Below, piece by piece: positions 1 through 9,152 of a stretch of 54,109 bases of DNA; the stretch's first letter is position 1, and each line of letters begins with the position of its first letter. Below the pieces are notes generated by a model. That model searched no databases. It was not told the DNA's origin and was given only the letters and a program-made list of their open reading frames with translations. Position numbers and translations under genes: made by a program. Where the stretch lies: the NCBI GenBank assembly GCA_045534265.1, contig JAZSJH010000001.1, positions 1-54,109 on the forward strand, written 5' to 3'. The stretch is from CAKVLS01 sp045534265 (lineage in GTDB: Bacteria; Bacillota; Clostridia; Christensenellales; UBA1242).

Positions 1-1
1 T

Positions 2-1531
2 TCAAGAGTAAGAGATTTATTTGAACAAGCAAAGAAAAATGCACCATGTATTATATTTATAGATGAAATAGATGCTGTGGGACGTCAAAGAGGAGCAGGA
101 CTTGGTGGAGGACATGATGAAAGAGAACAAACATTAAACCAATTACTAGTTGAAATGGACGGATTTGGAACAAATGAAGGTGTTATAGTGCTTGCTGCAA
201 CAAACAGACCAGATGTATTAGATAAAGCATTGTTAAGACCGGGTAGATTTGATAGACAAATATATGTTCATGCCCCAGATGTTAAGGGTAGAGAAATGAT
301 TTTGAAAGTTCATGCTAAAAACAAGCCTATTGATAGCTCAGTAGATTTCAAAAACTTAGCAAGACTTACTAGCGGATTTACGGGCGCTGATATTGAAAAT
401 CTTCTTAATGAAGCTGCAATTATCGCAGCTAAAAATGGCAAGAAGAGTATCTCTATGACAGATATCACAGAAGGTATCAACAAAGTTCTTATGGGACCAC
501 AGAAAAAGAGCAGAATTGTTACCGAAAAAGATAAAAAGATTACTGCTTTCCACGAAGCTGGTCACGCTATTGTTGGCAAAAAACTTGAGCATTGTGATGA
601 AGTCCAAGAAGTTTCTATTATACCACGTGGTATGGCTGCAGGTTATACATTATCAAGACCAGACAATGACGAAAGTCATATGACATACAATAAACTTACA
701 GACCTAATTACTATGATGCTTGGTGGTAGAGTTGCAGAAGAACTTGTAATCAAAGATATTACAACGGGTGCTTCAAATGATATTCAAAGAGCAACACAAA
801 TCGCAAGAAAAATGGTTACTGAGTGGGGTATGAGTGCTTTAGGTACAGTAAACTACGCTTCTGGATCTGAAGTGTTCCTTGGTAGAGATTATCAAACACA
901 AGTAACTTATAGCGAAAAAACAGCTAGCGAAATAGATAATCAAGTAAGAGAAATTATTTCAAACTGCTATAAACGTGCAATAAAAATTTTGAAAGAAAAT
1001 ATGTCTATTCTAAACACTATGGCAGAAGTTTTGCTTGAAAAAGAAACTATTTATCATGACGAAGTAGAAATGATTCTTAACGGCAAAAAGAAAGAAGAAA
1101 TCATTGCTGTAATGGAAGAAAACGACAAGAAAAACAAGGCAAGAATAAGACTAGAAAAAGCCGAATCTGACCTTGCAAAAACAAAGAAAGAACAAGCAAT
1201 AAGACTAAAAACTGCAGAAGCTTTGCAAAAGGCGGGAGTTATTTCTGAAGAAGAAATAAACAAGATAAAAGACGAAGCAGAAAAGCTAATCGCAACAATG
1301 GAAAAAGAAGTTGAAGAAGCAAAACAAGGTTGCGAAATAGATGTTGCAATTGAAGATAAACAAGCCGAAACTGAAGGCGAAATAGAAAAGCAAGTTTTGG
1401 AGCAAGCTCAAAAAGAATTGAGTGAAAAAGCAGAAACTGCTGAAAGCCCAGAAAAAGAAGATATTGCCCCAAAACCAAAAACAAGAAAGACAACTAAAAA
1501 AGCAGACAAAAAAGACGAAGATAAAGATTAA
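2..1531 (+). CDS. ftsH: FtsH ATP-dependent zinc metalloprotease, 5'-truncated by the window
   Basis: Membrane-bound AAA+ protease that degrades membrane and regulatory proteins. The frame is open from base 2, so the N-terminal membrane part and Walker A lie outside the window; 509 residues are visible. Seen: Walker B FIDEIDAVGRQRG (GTG at base 77 is an internal Val, not a start), the second region of homology with ATNRPD and RPGRFDR, and the zinc site HEAGH at visible residues 184-188, with a likely third ligand in the TTGASNDIQ segment. After the peptidase domain comes an extra tail of about 135 residues, very rich in Lys and Glu, predicted coiled coil, ending in KKADKKDEDKD. This makes the protein clearly longer than the usual 600-650 residues. 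No terminator follows; the next gene has its own promoter. Confidence 0.97.
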   Translation, partial: SRVRDLFEQAKKNAPCIIFIDEIDAVGRQRGAGLGGGHDEREQTLNQLLVEMDGFGTNEGVIVLAATNRPDVLDKALLRPGRFDRQIYVHAPDVKGREMILKVHAKNKPIDSSVDFKNLARLTSGFTGADIENLLNEAAIIAAKNGKKSISMTDITEGINKVLMGPQKKSRIVTEKDKKITAFHEAGHAIVGKKLEHCDEVQEVSIIPRGMAAGYTLSRPDNDESHMTYNKLTDLITMMLGGRVAEELVIKDITTGASNDIQRATQIARKMVTEWGMSALGTVNYASGSEVFLGRDYQTQVTYSEKTASEIDNQVREIISNCYKRAIKILKENMSILNTMAEVLLEKETIYHDEVEMILNGKKKEEIIAVMEENDKKNKARIRLEKAESDLAKTKKEQAIRLKTAEALQKAGVISEEEINKIKDEAEKLIATMEKEVEEAKQGCEIDVAIEDKQAETEGEIEKQVLEQAQKELSEKAETAESPEKEDIAPKPKTRKTTKKADKKDEDKD

Positions 1532-1546
1532 TGCAAAAATTAATAT

Positions 1547-1575
1547 TTGACAATATGTGTTTTATCCCATATAAT
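1547..1575 (+). promoter_or_regulatory. Consensus sigma-A promoter
   Basis: TTGACA (1547-1552), a 17-base spacer and TATAAT (1570-1575) match the housekeeping consensus exactly. It lies just after the ftsH stop and drives the small anchored protein starting at 1605, whose RBS AAAAGGAAAC is in the short leader. Confidence 0.9.
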
Positions 1576-1604
1576 AAAAGCATTAATACAAAAAGGAAAC
1601 AAAA

Positions 1605-2165
1605 ATGAAAAAAGTAATTACTATCGTATCACTATCACTTGTTGGAATACTTATTTTGACAACTATTATTCTATCTTGCATTACAGTAGGTGCAAAAATT
1701 AACTTTGGTGACCCATCACAACTTGTTATTTATAGTACAGACCTTGGTTCTCCAAACAAAGTAAACAAAGATGACAAAGCAGAAGAAGTTATTAAGACAT
1801 TTACTCGTGCAACAAACCAAAAATATCTTCCAGCATTGTTTGAAGGTACTTTGAAAAACGTAACTGTAAAAACATCAGAAACAAAATCTTATTTTTCAAG
1901 AAGCAACTCAGATGACAACAAAGTAATATTTGAGTTCAAGTATGACGAAGAACAAAAAATCACTGTAAAAGGTGAGGAACTATCTTTCTATTCTTTAGGT
2001 TTTGAAGTAACAGAATCTCAAGAAAGAAATATTATGAAAATATTTGTAATCACAGACAACTCATCATCAAGCTCAGTTGGTTATAACACTTCTATTGAAG
2101 TATCTGGTGAATTTGCTGATTTATATCTTCTTATCAAAGGATATATCAACGAATATATAGCATAA
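1605..2165 (+). CDS. Hypothetical membrane-anchored secreted protein (186 aa)
   Basis: Not recognised. The N-terminus (about residues 4-30) is one hydrophobic segment after MKK, ending near SCITVGA. It could be an uncleaved anchor or a lipoprotein-like signal, but the Cys context is not a clear lipobox. The remaining ~150 residues are hydrophilic, mixed alpha/beta in character, with a Ser run (SSSSS) late in the chain; no catalytic motif is visible. It is its own transcription unit: a consensus promoter at 1547-1575, RBS AAAAGGAAAC just before the ATG, and a strong terminator directly after the stop. The perfect promoter suggests constitutive, high expression. Function unknown; an envelope role is only inferred from the anchor. 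Confidence 0.8.
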   Translation: MKKVITIVSLSLVGILILTTIILSCITVGAKINFGDPSQLVIYSTDLGSPNKVNKDDKAEEVIKTFTRATNQKYLPALFEGTLKNVTVKTSETKSYFSRSNSDDNKVIFEFKYDEEQKITVKGEELSFYSLGFEVTESQERNIMKIFVITDNSSSSSVGYNTSIEVSGEFADLYLLIKGYINEYIA

Positions 2166-2171
2166 TAAAAT

Positions 2172-2199
2172 AAGACTAGGATAAACCTAGTCTTTTTTT
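2172..2199 (+). terminator. Intrinsic terminator
   Basis: 9-bp stem AAGACTAGG / CCTAGTCTT with a 5-base loop followed by seven T. Ends the 1605-2165 unit. Confidence 0.92.
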
Positions 2200-2280
2200 A
2201 TCAATAAAAAAGGACAAAAATATAAAATTAATATTTTGAAAATAAAGTCTTAAATAAAAGCGTTTTAATAAAAAAAATAA

Positions 2281-2306
2281 AAAGAGCTAGAAATAATCTA
2301 ACTCTT
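2281..2306 (-). terminator. Terminator of ychF, usable in both directions
   Basis: AAGAG and TAGA pair with TCTA and CTCTT around one mismatch; a T-rich tract follows on both strands. It lies just downstream of the ychF stop on the minus strand and may also back up the terminator at 2172-2199. Confidence 0.8.
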
Positions 2307-2321
2307 TTTTGTTTAGTATTT

Positions 2322-3419
2322 TTATACGTTGAACTTAAATAGTACTACGTCACCGTCTTGCATAACGTATTCTTTACCTACGCTTGCTACTTTTCCTGTT
2401 TCTTTGGCTTTGGCAAATGAGCCAAGAGAGATAAGGTCATCATATTTTACAATCTCAGCTCTAATAAATCCCCTTTCAAAGTCGGTATGGATTTTGCCCG
2501 CCGCCTGTGGAGCTTTTGTGCCGATAGTGATGGTCCAAGCTCTTACTTCTTTTTCGCCAGCTGTTAGGTAACTCATAAGGCCTAGTAGTTTGTAGCTGGC
2601 AACGATTAGTTTTTCAAGACCACTTGATGTTAGTCCAAGTTCTTCTTTGAACATTTCTCTATCTTCTGGGTCAAGAAGTATTAATTCTTCTTCTATCTTG
2701 CAGCTAAGTGCAAGGTAGCCTGCATTTTCACCAGTTGCATAGTCTATTACTTGCTTTACATATGGTAAACTTTCAGGGGTTTTTGAAATATCGCCTTCGG
2801 CTATGTTTGCTACATAGATAATTGGTTTATCAGTAAGCAAGAAGAACCCGTCCACGATTGCCTTTTCTTCTTCGTTAAAGCTTAGACTTCTTACAGGTTT
2901 TTCGGCTTCTAGAACATCTTTGATTTTTGTCAAAAGTTCCATTTCAATCTTTGCTTGTTTGTCGCCTTGTTTTGCCATCTTTGCTGTTTTGTCCATTTTC
3001 TTTTGAACAGATTCAAGGTCGGCAAGAATAAGCTCTAGGTTGATTATCTCAATATCTCTAAGCGGTGAGATAGAGCCTTCTACGTGAGTGATGTTTGTAT
3101 CTTCAAAACATCTAACTACGTGAACTAAAGCATCAACTTCTCTTATGTGGCTTAGAAATTTATTTCCAAGACCTTCGCCTTGAGATGCGCCTTTTACAAG
3201 ACCTGCTATATCTACAAATTCGATTTGGGCAGGGGTGATTTTTTTTGTGTTATATAAAGCTCCCAACTTTTCTAGTCTTTCGTCCGGAACGTCAACAACA
3301 CCTACGTTTGGCTCTATTGTACAAAATGGATAGTTTGCACTCTCAGCACCGGCTTTTGTTATTGCGTTAAACAAAGTACTTTTTCCTACGTTAGGAAGTC
3401 CTATTACTCCAAGTTTCAT
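2322..3419 (-). CDS. ychF: YchF/OLA1-type translation-associated ATPase
   Basis: Ribosome-associated P-loop NTPase of the Obg superfamily that prefers ATP. Length (365 aa) matches the family. The G1 motif GLPNVGKST is at residues 7-15, then NYPFCTIEPN and the G3 motif DIAGLVKGAS. The G4 position reads NIAE rather than NKxD, the change known to shift specificity to ATP. A coiled-coil insertion follows residue ~130, and the C-terminal ~85 residues form a TGS-like domain ending in GDVVLFKFNV. The start at 3419 is fixed by AAAAGGAATAGAT before the ATG. It stands alone between its own promoter and terminator. Confidence 0.97.
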   Translation of the reverse strand: MKLGVIGLPNVGKSTLFNAITKAGAESANYPFCTIEPNVGVVDVPDERLEKLGALYNTKKITPAQIEFVDIAGLVKGASQGEGLGNKFLSHIREVDALVHVVRCFEDTNITHVEGSISPLRDIEIINLELILADLESVQKKMDKTAKMAKQGDKQAKIEMELLTKIKDVLEAEKPVRSLSFNEEEKAIVDGFFLLTDKPIIYVANIAEGDISKTPESLPYVKQVIDYATGENAGYLALSCKIEEELILLDPEDREMFKEELGLTSSGLEKLIVASYKLLGLMSYLTAGEKEVRAWTITIGTKAPQAAGKIHTDFERGFIRAEIVKYDDLISLGSFAKAKETGKVASVGKEYVMQDGDVVLFKFNV

Positions 3420-3454
3420 ATATCTATTCCTTTTTTATTTGTTTTACAAAAAAT

Positions 3455-3483
3455 AAGATATAGTTTTTTTTGCAAAATGTCAA
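3455..3483 (-). promoter_or_regulatory. Promoter of ychF
   Basis: On the minus strand TTGACA (3483-3478), 17 bases, then TATCTT (3460-3455), about 36 bases upstream of the ychF ATG. Confidence 0.75.
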
Positions 3484-3654
3484 TACATTTGATTTGTTTT
3501 GTTTTTTATTAATAGTCAAAACGCGGATTTTTGCCGCTATATAATATGAATAAAAATGTTATATGTAGAAATATATATTATATATAACGGGCTAGTTGAG
3601 CATAATAAAAATAGTTTTGTAGTGGCTTGCTTAGGTATAAAGAAAGGATAATGT

Positions 3655-4404
3655 ATGAGTGTATTGATTGCTATTATTTTGGGGCTGGTGCAAGGTCTTA
3701 CGGAGTTTTTGCCGGTGTCGTCTAGTGGACATCTTATCTTACTAGAAAGATTGTTTGGACTTGAAGGCGATAATCTTGCTTTTAATATAGTTGTGCATAT
3801 GGGAACGCTTTTTGCTGTTGTGGTGTATTATCGAAAAAGGCTCTTTGAGATGATAAAAAAACCTTTTTCAAAAGAAGTAGGACTTCTTGCTCTTTCTTGC
3901 GTACCAACGGTGATTATTTATTTTTTGTTTAGGGACTTTTTTGACAATAGTTTTAGCGGCGGCGGGCTGTGTGTGACATTTTTTGTTACGGCGATATTTT
4001 TGACTATTGCAAGTATTGTAATGAAAAAATACAAAACGCATAAAGACATTGACTATAAAACAGCTCTTATTATGGGGGCTTTTCAAGGGCTTGCTATACT
4101 ACCGGGGGTGTCAAGGTCAGGGAGTACTTTGACTGCAGGACTTGTATCGGGTGGAGATAAAGAAAAGGTTGCGGACTTTTCGTTTCTTATGAGCTTGCCT
4201 ATTATATTGGGCTCTCTTGTTTTGGAGATTTTTGAAGGGGGTTTTGCATCTATAGAGTTGTTGCCGCTTGTTTTTGGGTTTGTTACTTCGTTTGTTAGCG
4301 GCTATCTTGCAATTAAATTTATGCTAGGGATTATTAGGAACAAAAGTTTCTTGCCTTTTGTTATTTATTTGTGCGGGGTGGGGGTGTTTGCCTTCTTTAT
4401 TTGA
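3655..4404 (+). CDS. uppP: Undecaprenyl-diphosphatase UppP/BacA
   Basis: Integral membrane phosphatase that recycles undecaprenyl pyrophosphate to the monophosphate carrier used for peptidoglycan and other wall polymers; it also gives bacitracin tolerance. 249 aa, about 7-8 membrane segments. Family motifs are present: GLTEFLPVSSSGHLIL near the N-terminus (residues ~15-30) and PGVSRSGST around residue 145, with the conserved Glu, Ser and Arg residues. Start chosen at the ATG at 3655 behind AAAGAAAGGATA; an ATG four bases earlier is out of frame. The stop is TGA, showing that TGA is a terminator codon in this genome. It precedes argS in the same direction without a visible terminator. Confidence 0.96.
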   Translation: MSVLIAIILGLVQGLTEFLPVSSSGHLILLERLFGLEGDNLAFNIVVHMGTLFAVVVYYRKRLFEMIKKPFSKEVGLLALSCVPTVIIYFLFRDFFDNSFSGGGLCVTFFVTAIFLTIASIVMKKYKTHKDIDYKTALIMGAFQGLAILPGVSRSGSTLTAGLVSGGDKEKVADFSFLMSLPIILGSLVLEIFEGGFASIELLPLVFGFVTSFVSGYLAIKFMLGIIRNKSFLPFVIYLCGVGVFAFFI

Positions 4405-4481
4405 TAAAATTTTGACTTTTTTGTTTGCTCCTGCAAGTGTCTTTGTGATAATATATATACATATGAAAAAAGGAGCGAAAT

Positions 4482-6185
4482 ATGGACCTAAAACAACTTG
4501 TCGCAGCAGAATGTAACTTCCCTGAAGAAATTGGCTTTACTGCGGACAATTTGCAACTTACTCCAAACCTAGATATGGGGGACTTTTGTCTTCCTTGTTT
4601 TTCGTTTGCTAAAGTTATGCGCAAAGCCCCTGTTGCTATTGCAGAAGAACTAGCTGGCAAGGTAAACACAAATGGTTTTGTAGATAGAGTAGAAGTTGTA
4701 AACGGTTATCTTAACTTTTTTGTTAATCGCAAAAAGCTAAGCTATAACATTATTAACGAAGTGCTTATGGGTGGTAGCAACTTTGGTCGCAGCGATATGG
4801 GACAAGGCAAGACTGTATGTATAGACTATTCATCAGTTAACCTTGCAAAATATATGCACATAGGACATCTTAGCACTACTGTTATTGGCGAATGTCTAAA
4901 GAAAGTTCACAACTATCTTGGATACAAAACTGTGGCTATCAACTATGTTGGTGACTATGGTACACCTTTTGGCAAAATGCTAGCTGCATACAAACTATGG
5001 GGTAGCGAAGAAGATGTTTTGGCTAGGGGTATAGACGCTATACAAGAGTTGTATGTAAAATTTAATGCCGAAGCCGAAAATGACGAAAGTCTAAACGAAC
5101 TTGCAAGAGAGTGGTTCAAAAAGATAGAAAACAAAGACAAAGAAGCACTTGAAATTTACAATCTATTTATTAAGCTAACTATCGAAGATATAGAAAAGAT
5201 ATATGCATTGCTTAATATATCATTTGATAGCTGGAGAGGGGAGTCTTATTATAACGATAAGATGCAACCTATCGTTGATGAACTAGAGAGTAAAGGATTT
5301 TTGCAAGATAGTCAAGGCGCAAAAATTGTTGACCTTGAAAAATATAAACTTGGTGTATGTTTGATTAAAAAATCAGACGGAACAAGTCTGTATGCAACAA
5401 GAGACCTTGCGGCGGCGGATGATAGATACATAAATTACAACTTTGACAAGAGTTTGTATGTAACAGACGTGTCTCAAAAACAACACTTTGCACAATTCTT
5501 CAAAGTACTAGAGCTACTTGGTAGACCATATCACGCAGGACTAGAGCACGTATATTATGGAAGATTGAGCCTTCCTAACGGTATGAAGATAGCATCTCGT
5601 AAAGGAAAACAAGCTGTACTTAAAGATATCTTCAAAACAGCCATAGAAAAAGCCGAAAGCGTAATCGCTGGAAAGTATGGCGATAGCGAAGATTGTAAAA
5701 AGATTGCCGAAGCTGTTGGTGTAGGTGCGGTTGTGTTTAGTGCATTAAAACAAGAAAAAATAAAAGATGTTGTATTTGATTTAGATGAAGCTCTAAATTT
5801 TGATTTAGAAACAAGCCCTTATATTCAATACACAACAGCAAGATGCAACAGCATTATTTCAAAAGCTGGGGTTGAAGACCTTGCCGATTTTGTAAAAATC
5901 GATTTTGACTTTGACGAAATCAATAATCCAGAATGTAACGCTTTGATTAGACTTTTGAATGATTTTCCAGATACTGTCAAAGATGTTGCAAGAGATTATG
6001 AGCCTTGTTATATTAGTAGACTATTGCTTGAAATATGCAAAGCATTTAATAAATTTTATAACAATCATAGAATTATCCAAACAGACAAGGTATGCCACAC
6101 AAGACTTGCTTTGACCAAAGCTACTCAAATCGTTTTGTCAAACGGTCTAAAACTTCTTGGTATTACTGTTTTGGAAAAAATGTAG
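4482..6185 (+). CDS. argS: Arginyl-tRNA synthetase
   Basis: Class Ia synthetase that charges tRNA(Arg). 567 aa, normal length. The N-terminal ~110 residues are the Add-1 domain that binds the tRNA D-loop. The HIGH motif (KYMHIGHL) is at residues 126-129, and the KMSKS-equivalent reads MKIASRKG at residues 368-375, a divergent form within the ArgRS range. The C-terminal DALR anticodon-binding domain includes SPYIQYTTARCNSI and ends at ITVLEKM. The RBS AAAAGGAGCG precedes the ATG. The calcium ATPase gene follows within about 10 bases, so the two are probably co-transcribed, an unusual pairing. Confidence 0.97.
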   Translation: MDLKQLVAAECNFPEEIGFTADNLQLTPNLDMGDFCLPCFSFAKVMRKAPVAIAEELAGKVNTNGFVDRVEVVNGYLNFFVNRKKLSYNIINEVLMGGSNFGRSDMGQGKTVCIDYSSVNLAKYMHIGHLSTTVIGECLKKVHNYLGYKTVAINYVGDYGTPFGKMLAAYKLWGSEEDVLARGIDAIQELYVKFNAEAENDESLNELAREWFKKIENKDKEALEIYNLFIKLTIEDIEKIYALLNISFDSWRGESYYNDKMQPIVDELESKGFLQDSQGAKIVDLEKYKLGVCLIKKSDGTSLYATRDLAAADDRYINYNFDKSLYVTDVSQKQHFAQFFKVLELLGRPYHAGLEHVYYGRLSLPNGMKIASRKGKQAVLKDIFKTAIEKAESVIAGKYGDSEDCKKIAEAVGVGAVVFSALKQEKIKDVVFDLDEALNFDLETSPYIQYTTARCNSIISKAGVEDLADFVKIDFDFDEINNPECNALIRLLNDFPDTVKDVARDYEPCYISRLLLEICKAFNKFYNNHRIIQTDKVCHTRLALTKATQIVLSNGLKLLGITVLEKM

Positions 6186-6197
6186 GAGAAATTTGTG

Positions 6198-9035
6198 ATG
6201 AGTTTTTATTCAAAATCAAAAGATGAAGTACTAAAACAATTAAATTCATCAAAAGACGGTTTATCAACTGAAGAAGCAGGAAAGAGACTAGAGCAAAATG
6301 GCGAAAACAAATTAGCCGAAGGCAAAAAAGTTTCGCTAATGATGAGATTTTTATCTCAGTTCAAGGACGTAATGGTTATCGTACTTATGGTAGCTGCTAC
6401 TATATCTTTGGTTATAGCCATTGTTGAAGGTCAATCCGAAGAACTTGTAGATGCATTTATCATTTATGCAATTGTTCTTCTTAACGCTATACTTGGTACC
6501 GTTCAGGAGATGAAAGCCGAAAACGCGCTCGAATCACTTAAGAAAATGTCACAGCCATTTGCTAAAGTAATAAGAGACGGACAAATTTGTAAAGTAAAAA
6601 CAACTGAGATAGTTGTTGGTGATGTTGTAGTGTTAGAAGCGGGTGATGTTGTTCCTGCGGATATGTACCTTCTTGAGAGCGCTTCACTAAAATGTGAAGA
6701 AGCTTCACTTACTGGTGAGAGCAAACCAGCCGAAAAAGAAGCTGATGTAAAATTAAAAGAAAAAACACCACTTGGTGATAGAGTTAATATGTGCTTTTCT
6801 TCAAGTACAGTTGTTTATGGTAGAGGCGTTGGTGTTGTAACTGCTGTAGCTAATGATACCGAAATGGGTAAAATAGCTAATATGCTAAACGAAACAAAAG
6901 CTGACAAAACTCCACTAGAAATTAGCTTAGACAAACTTGGTAAAGTTCTTACTATTATCGTACTTGCTATTGCAGCAATTTTGTTTGTTGTAAACGTATG
7001 CTTTGGTTCAAAAGTGCTTGATGCTTTCCTAACAGCAGTTGCAGTTGCTGTTGCGGCAATTCCAGAGAGTTTGATGGTAGTTGTTACTGTTATCTTGTCT
7101 CTAGGTGTTACAAAACTTGCTAGAAAAAATGTTATTATTAGAAAATTACACGCAGTAGAAACTCTTGGTTGTTGCGAAGTTATTTGTAGCGACAAAACAG
7201 GAACTATTACACAAAACAAAATGACTGTTATGGATATTTACTATAACGGCAAAATAATTGGAGTTGAAGATGCAGTTATCGACAATAACGAAGCTACAGA
7301 GCTTGTTAGATGTATGACTCTATGTAACGACTCTAAAAAGCAAGGCGAAAACTTTATAGGTGACCCTACTGAGACTGCACTTATTGCTTTTGCAGAGAGC
7401 AAAAAATTTGTTAAATCAAAACTAGATAAAGAATTCAAAAGAGTAGGCGAAATTCCTTTTGATTCTGATCGTAAACTTATGTCTACAGCAAACCTTGTAG
7501 GAGATAGCGTTTGTGTTTATACAAAAGGTGCTGTTGATGAGCTACTAAAAAGATGTGATAACATTGTAATCAATGGTGAAGTTAAAAAGATTACTAAAAA
7601 ACATAAAGACGATATTATGGAAGCTAGTAAGTCTTTGGGTAGCAGAGCCTTGAGAGTTTTGGGTTATGCTATGTCTGCTGGTCCTAAATACAAAGAAGGT
7701 GCTCACTTTACAGATAAAGAACTAAAAGAAGAACACCTAACTTTTATTGGTCTTACTGGTATGATAGACCCACCAAGAAAAGAAGTTTTTGCAGCTATCG
7801 AAAAATGTAAGCGTGCTGGTATGAGAGCGGTTATGATTACTGGTGACCACAAAGACACAGCTTGTGCTATTGCAAAAGAACTAAAAATGATTAAGTCAGA
7901 AAAAGAAGTTATTGAAGGAGCTTACCTTGATAACTTTACTGACGAGCAACTTGTAAAAGAAATTAATAAATTTAGAGTATTTACACGTGTTAGCCCAGAA
8001 CATAAAGTAAGAATAGTTAAAGCTTTGAAGGCAAACGGAAAAGTTGTTGCTATGACTGGTGACGGTGTAAATGACGCTCCATCTATCAAAAACGCAAATA
8101 TCGGTATCGGTATGGGTATTACTGGTACTGAAGTTACAAAAGAAGTTGCCGATATGGTACTAACAGACGACAACTTCGCAACAATCGTTGTAGCTGTAGA
8201 AGAAGGTAGAAAAATCTTTGGTAATATCAAAAAGACAATTCAATTCTTACTTAGCTCAAACGCAGCCGAAGTATTGGCTATCTTTGCCGCAACATTCTTG
8301 TTCCCTGGCGAAGTATTCTTGATTCCTGTTCAAATATTGTTTGTAAACTTGATTACTGACACGCTTCCTGCTATTGCTCTTGGTGTAGAGCCTGCTGAAA
8401 AATCAGTTATGAATCAGCCACCTCGAAAGCAAGACGAAAGTATTATTGGTGGAAGAACTGGTATTAATATTTTGTTTGGCGGTATCGTTCAAACAATTAT
8501 CGTAGTTACTGCATATATTATTGCTCACAATTTGTGGAGCCCAGAAGTTGCTCCAACAGCAGCTTTCCTTGCTCTTAACTTTGTTCAATTGTTCCATATG
8601 TTCAACGCCCAAACTCAAGGCAGTATCTTTACCAAAAACCCATTCCGTAACAAAATGGTTTGGCTTGCATTTGGCTTTGGCGTTGGTGTAGTTGCCCTTC
8701 TTGAATTTGTACCATTCTTAAGTATAGCATTTAAGATTGTATCACTTGATATTACACAATGGCTTATCGTTGTGGCTTTGGCTTTTGCAATTATTCCTTG
8801 CAGCGAGATATTAAAACTTGTTTATTTCTTTATCGACAAGTCAAAAGCTAAAAAGATAATTGACGAAGAAGTAGCCGAAATTGTAACAGAAACAGTAGCA
8901 AATAAAATGGTTGTTGTAGAAAATACAGAAGAAGTTGCTCAAGAAAAGCAAGAAGCTCCAAAAGCAACTAAAAAATCTACTACAAAAAAATCTACAACAA
9001 GCAAGACAACTACTACTAAAAAGGTAGAAAAATAA
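6198..9035 (+). CDS. P2-type (SERCA/PMR1-like) cation-transporting ATPase, probably Ca2+
   Basis: P-type ATPase expected to export Ca2+ across the membrane. 945 aa from the ATG at 6198 (a GTG three bases earlier is possible; RBS AGGAGAA suits both). In order: N-terminal cation-ATPase domain; actuator motif LTGES (~residue 172); M4 motif AAIPES, where the usual PEGLP reads PESLM but the coordinating Glu is kept; phosphorylation site SDKTGT (Asp ~332); hinge TGDGVNDAPS (~620); and M5/M6 signatures NAAEV and NLITDTLPA that keep the Ca2+-ligand positions. The last ~40 residues are a Lys/Thr-rich tail (KKSTTKKSTTSKTTTTKK) not found in typical family members. It lies directly after argS and ends in a terminator. 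Confidence 0.93.
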   Translation: MSFYSKSKDEVLKQLNSSKDGLSTEEAGKRLEQNGENKLAEGKKVSLMMRFLSQFKDVMVIVLMVAATISLVIAIVEGQSEELVDAFIIYAIVLLNAILGTVQEMKAENALESLKKMSQPFAKVIRDGQICKVKTTEIVVGDVVVLEAGDVVPADMYLLESASLKCEEASLTGESKPAEKEADVKLKEKTPLGDRVNMCFSSSTVVYGRGVGVVTAVANDTEMGKIANMLNETKADKTPLEISLDKLGKVLTIIVLAIAAILFVVNVCFGSKVLDAFLTAVAVAVAAIPESLMVVVTVILSLGVTKLARKNVIIRKLHAVETLGCCEVICSDKTGTITQNKMTVMDIYYNGKIIGVEDAVIDNNEATELVRCMTLCNDSKKQGENFIGDPTETALIAFAESKKFVKSKLDKEFKRVGEIPFDSDRKLMSTANLVGDSVCVYTKGAVDELLKRCDNIVINGEVKKITKKHKDDIMEASKSLGSRALRVLGYAMSAGPKYKEGAHFTDKELKEEHLTFIGLTGMIDPPRKEVFAAIEKCKRAGMRAVMITGDHKDTACAIAKELKMIKSEKEVIEGAYLDNFTDEQLVKEINKFRVFTRVSPEHKVRIVKALKANGKVVAMTGDGVNDAPSIKNANIGIGMGITGTEVTKEVADMVLTDDNFATIVVAVEEGRKIFGNIKKTIQFLLSSNAAEVLAIFAATFLFPGEVFLIPVQILFVNLITDTLPAIALGVEPAEKSVMNQPPRKQDESIIGGRTGINILFGGIVQTIIVVTAYIIAHNLWSPEVAPTAAFLALNFVQLFHMFNAQTQGSIFTKNPFRNKMVWLAFGFGVGVVALLEFVPFLSIAFKIVSLDITQWLIVVALAFAIIPCSEILKLVYFFIDKSKAKKIIDEEVAEIVTETVANKMVVVENTEEVAQEKQEAPKATKKSTTKKSTTSKTTTTKKVEK

Positions 9036-9045
9036 TAAATGCAAA

Positions 9046-9077
9046 AAGAATTAGGATTAGCTCCTAGTTCTTTTTTT
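9046..9077 (+). terminator. Intrinsic terminator after the Ca2+ ATPase
   Basis: AAAGAATTAGGA pairs with TCCTAGTTCTTT (one G-U) around a 5-base loop, followed by seven T. It sits inside an in-frame upstream extension of the next gene, which argues for that gene's internal start at 9153. Confidence 0.9.
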
Positions 9078-9101
9078 GTTGCGTTTTTGTGGTTATATGA
9101 A

Positions 9102-9130
9102 ATGACAAGAAAATGTTTTTCTTGTATAAT
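9102..9130 (+). promoter_or_regulatory. Promoter of the histidine phosphatase gene
   Basis: ATGACA (9102-9107), 17 bases, TATAAT (9125-9130), placed between the terminator and the RBS AAGGA of the ATG at 9153. Confidence 0.75.
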
Positions 9131-9152
9131 AAAACACATAAGGAATAAAAAA

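Noticed and set aside
9039..9152. 38-codon N-terminal extension of the histidine phosphatase
   Set aside because: It covers the preceding gene's terminator and the phosphatase promoter; the RHG motif normally lies at the N-terminus.
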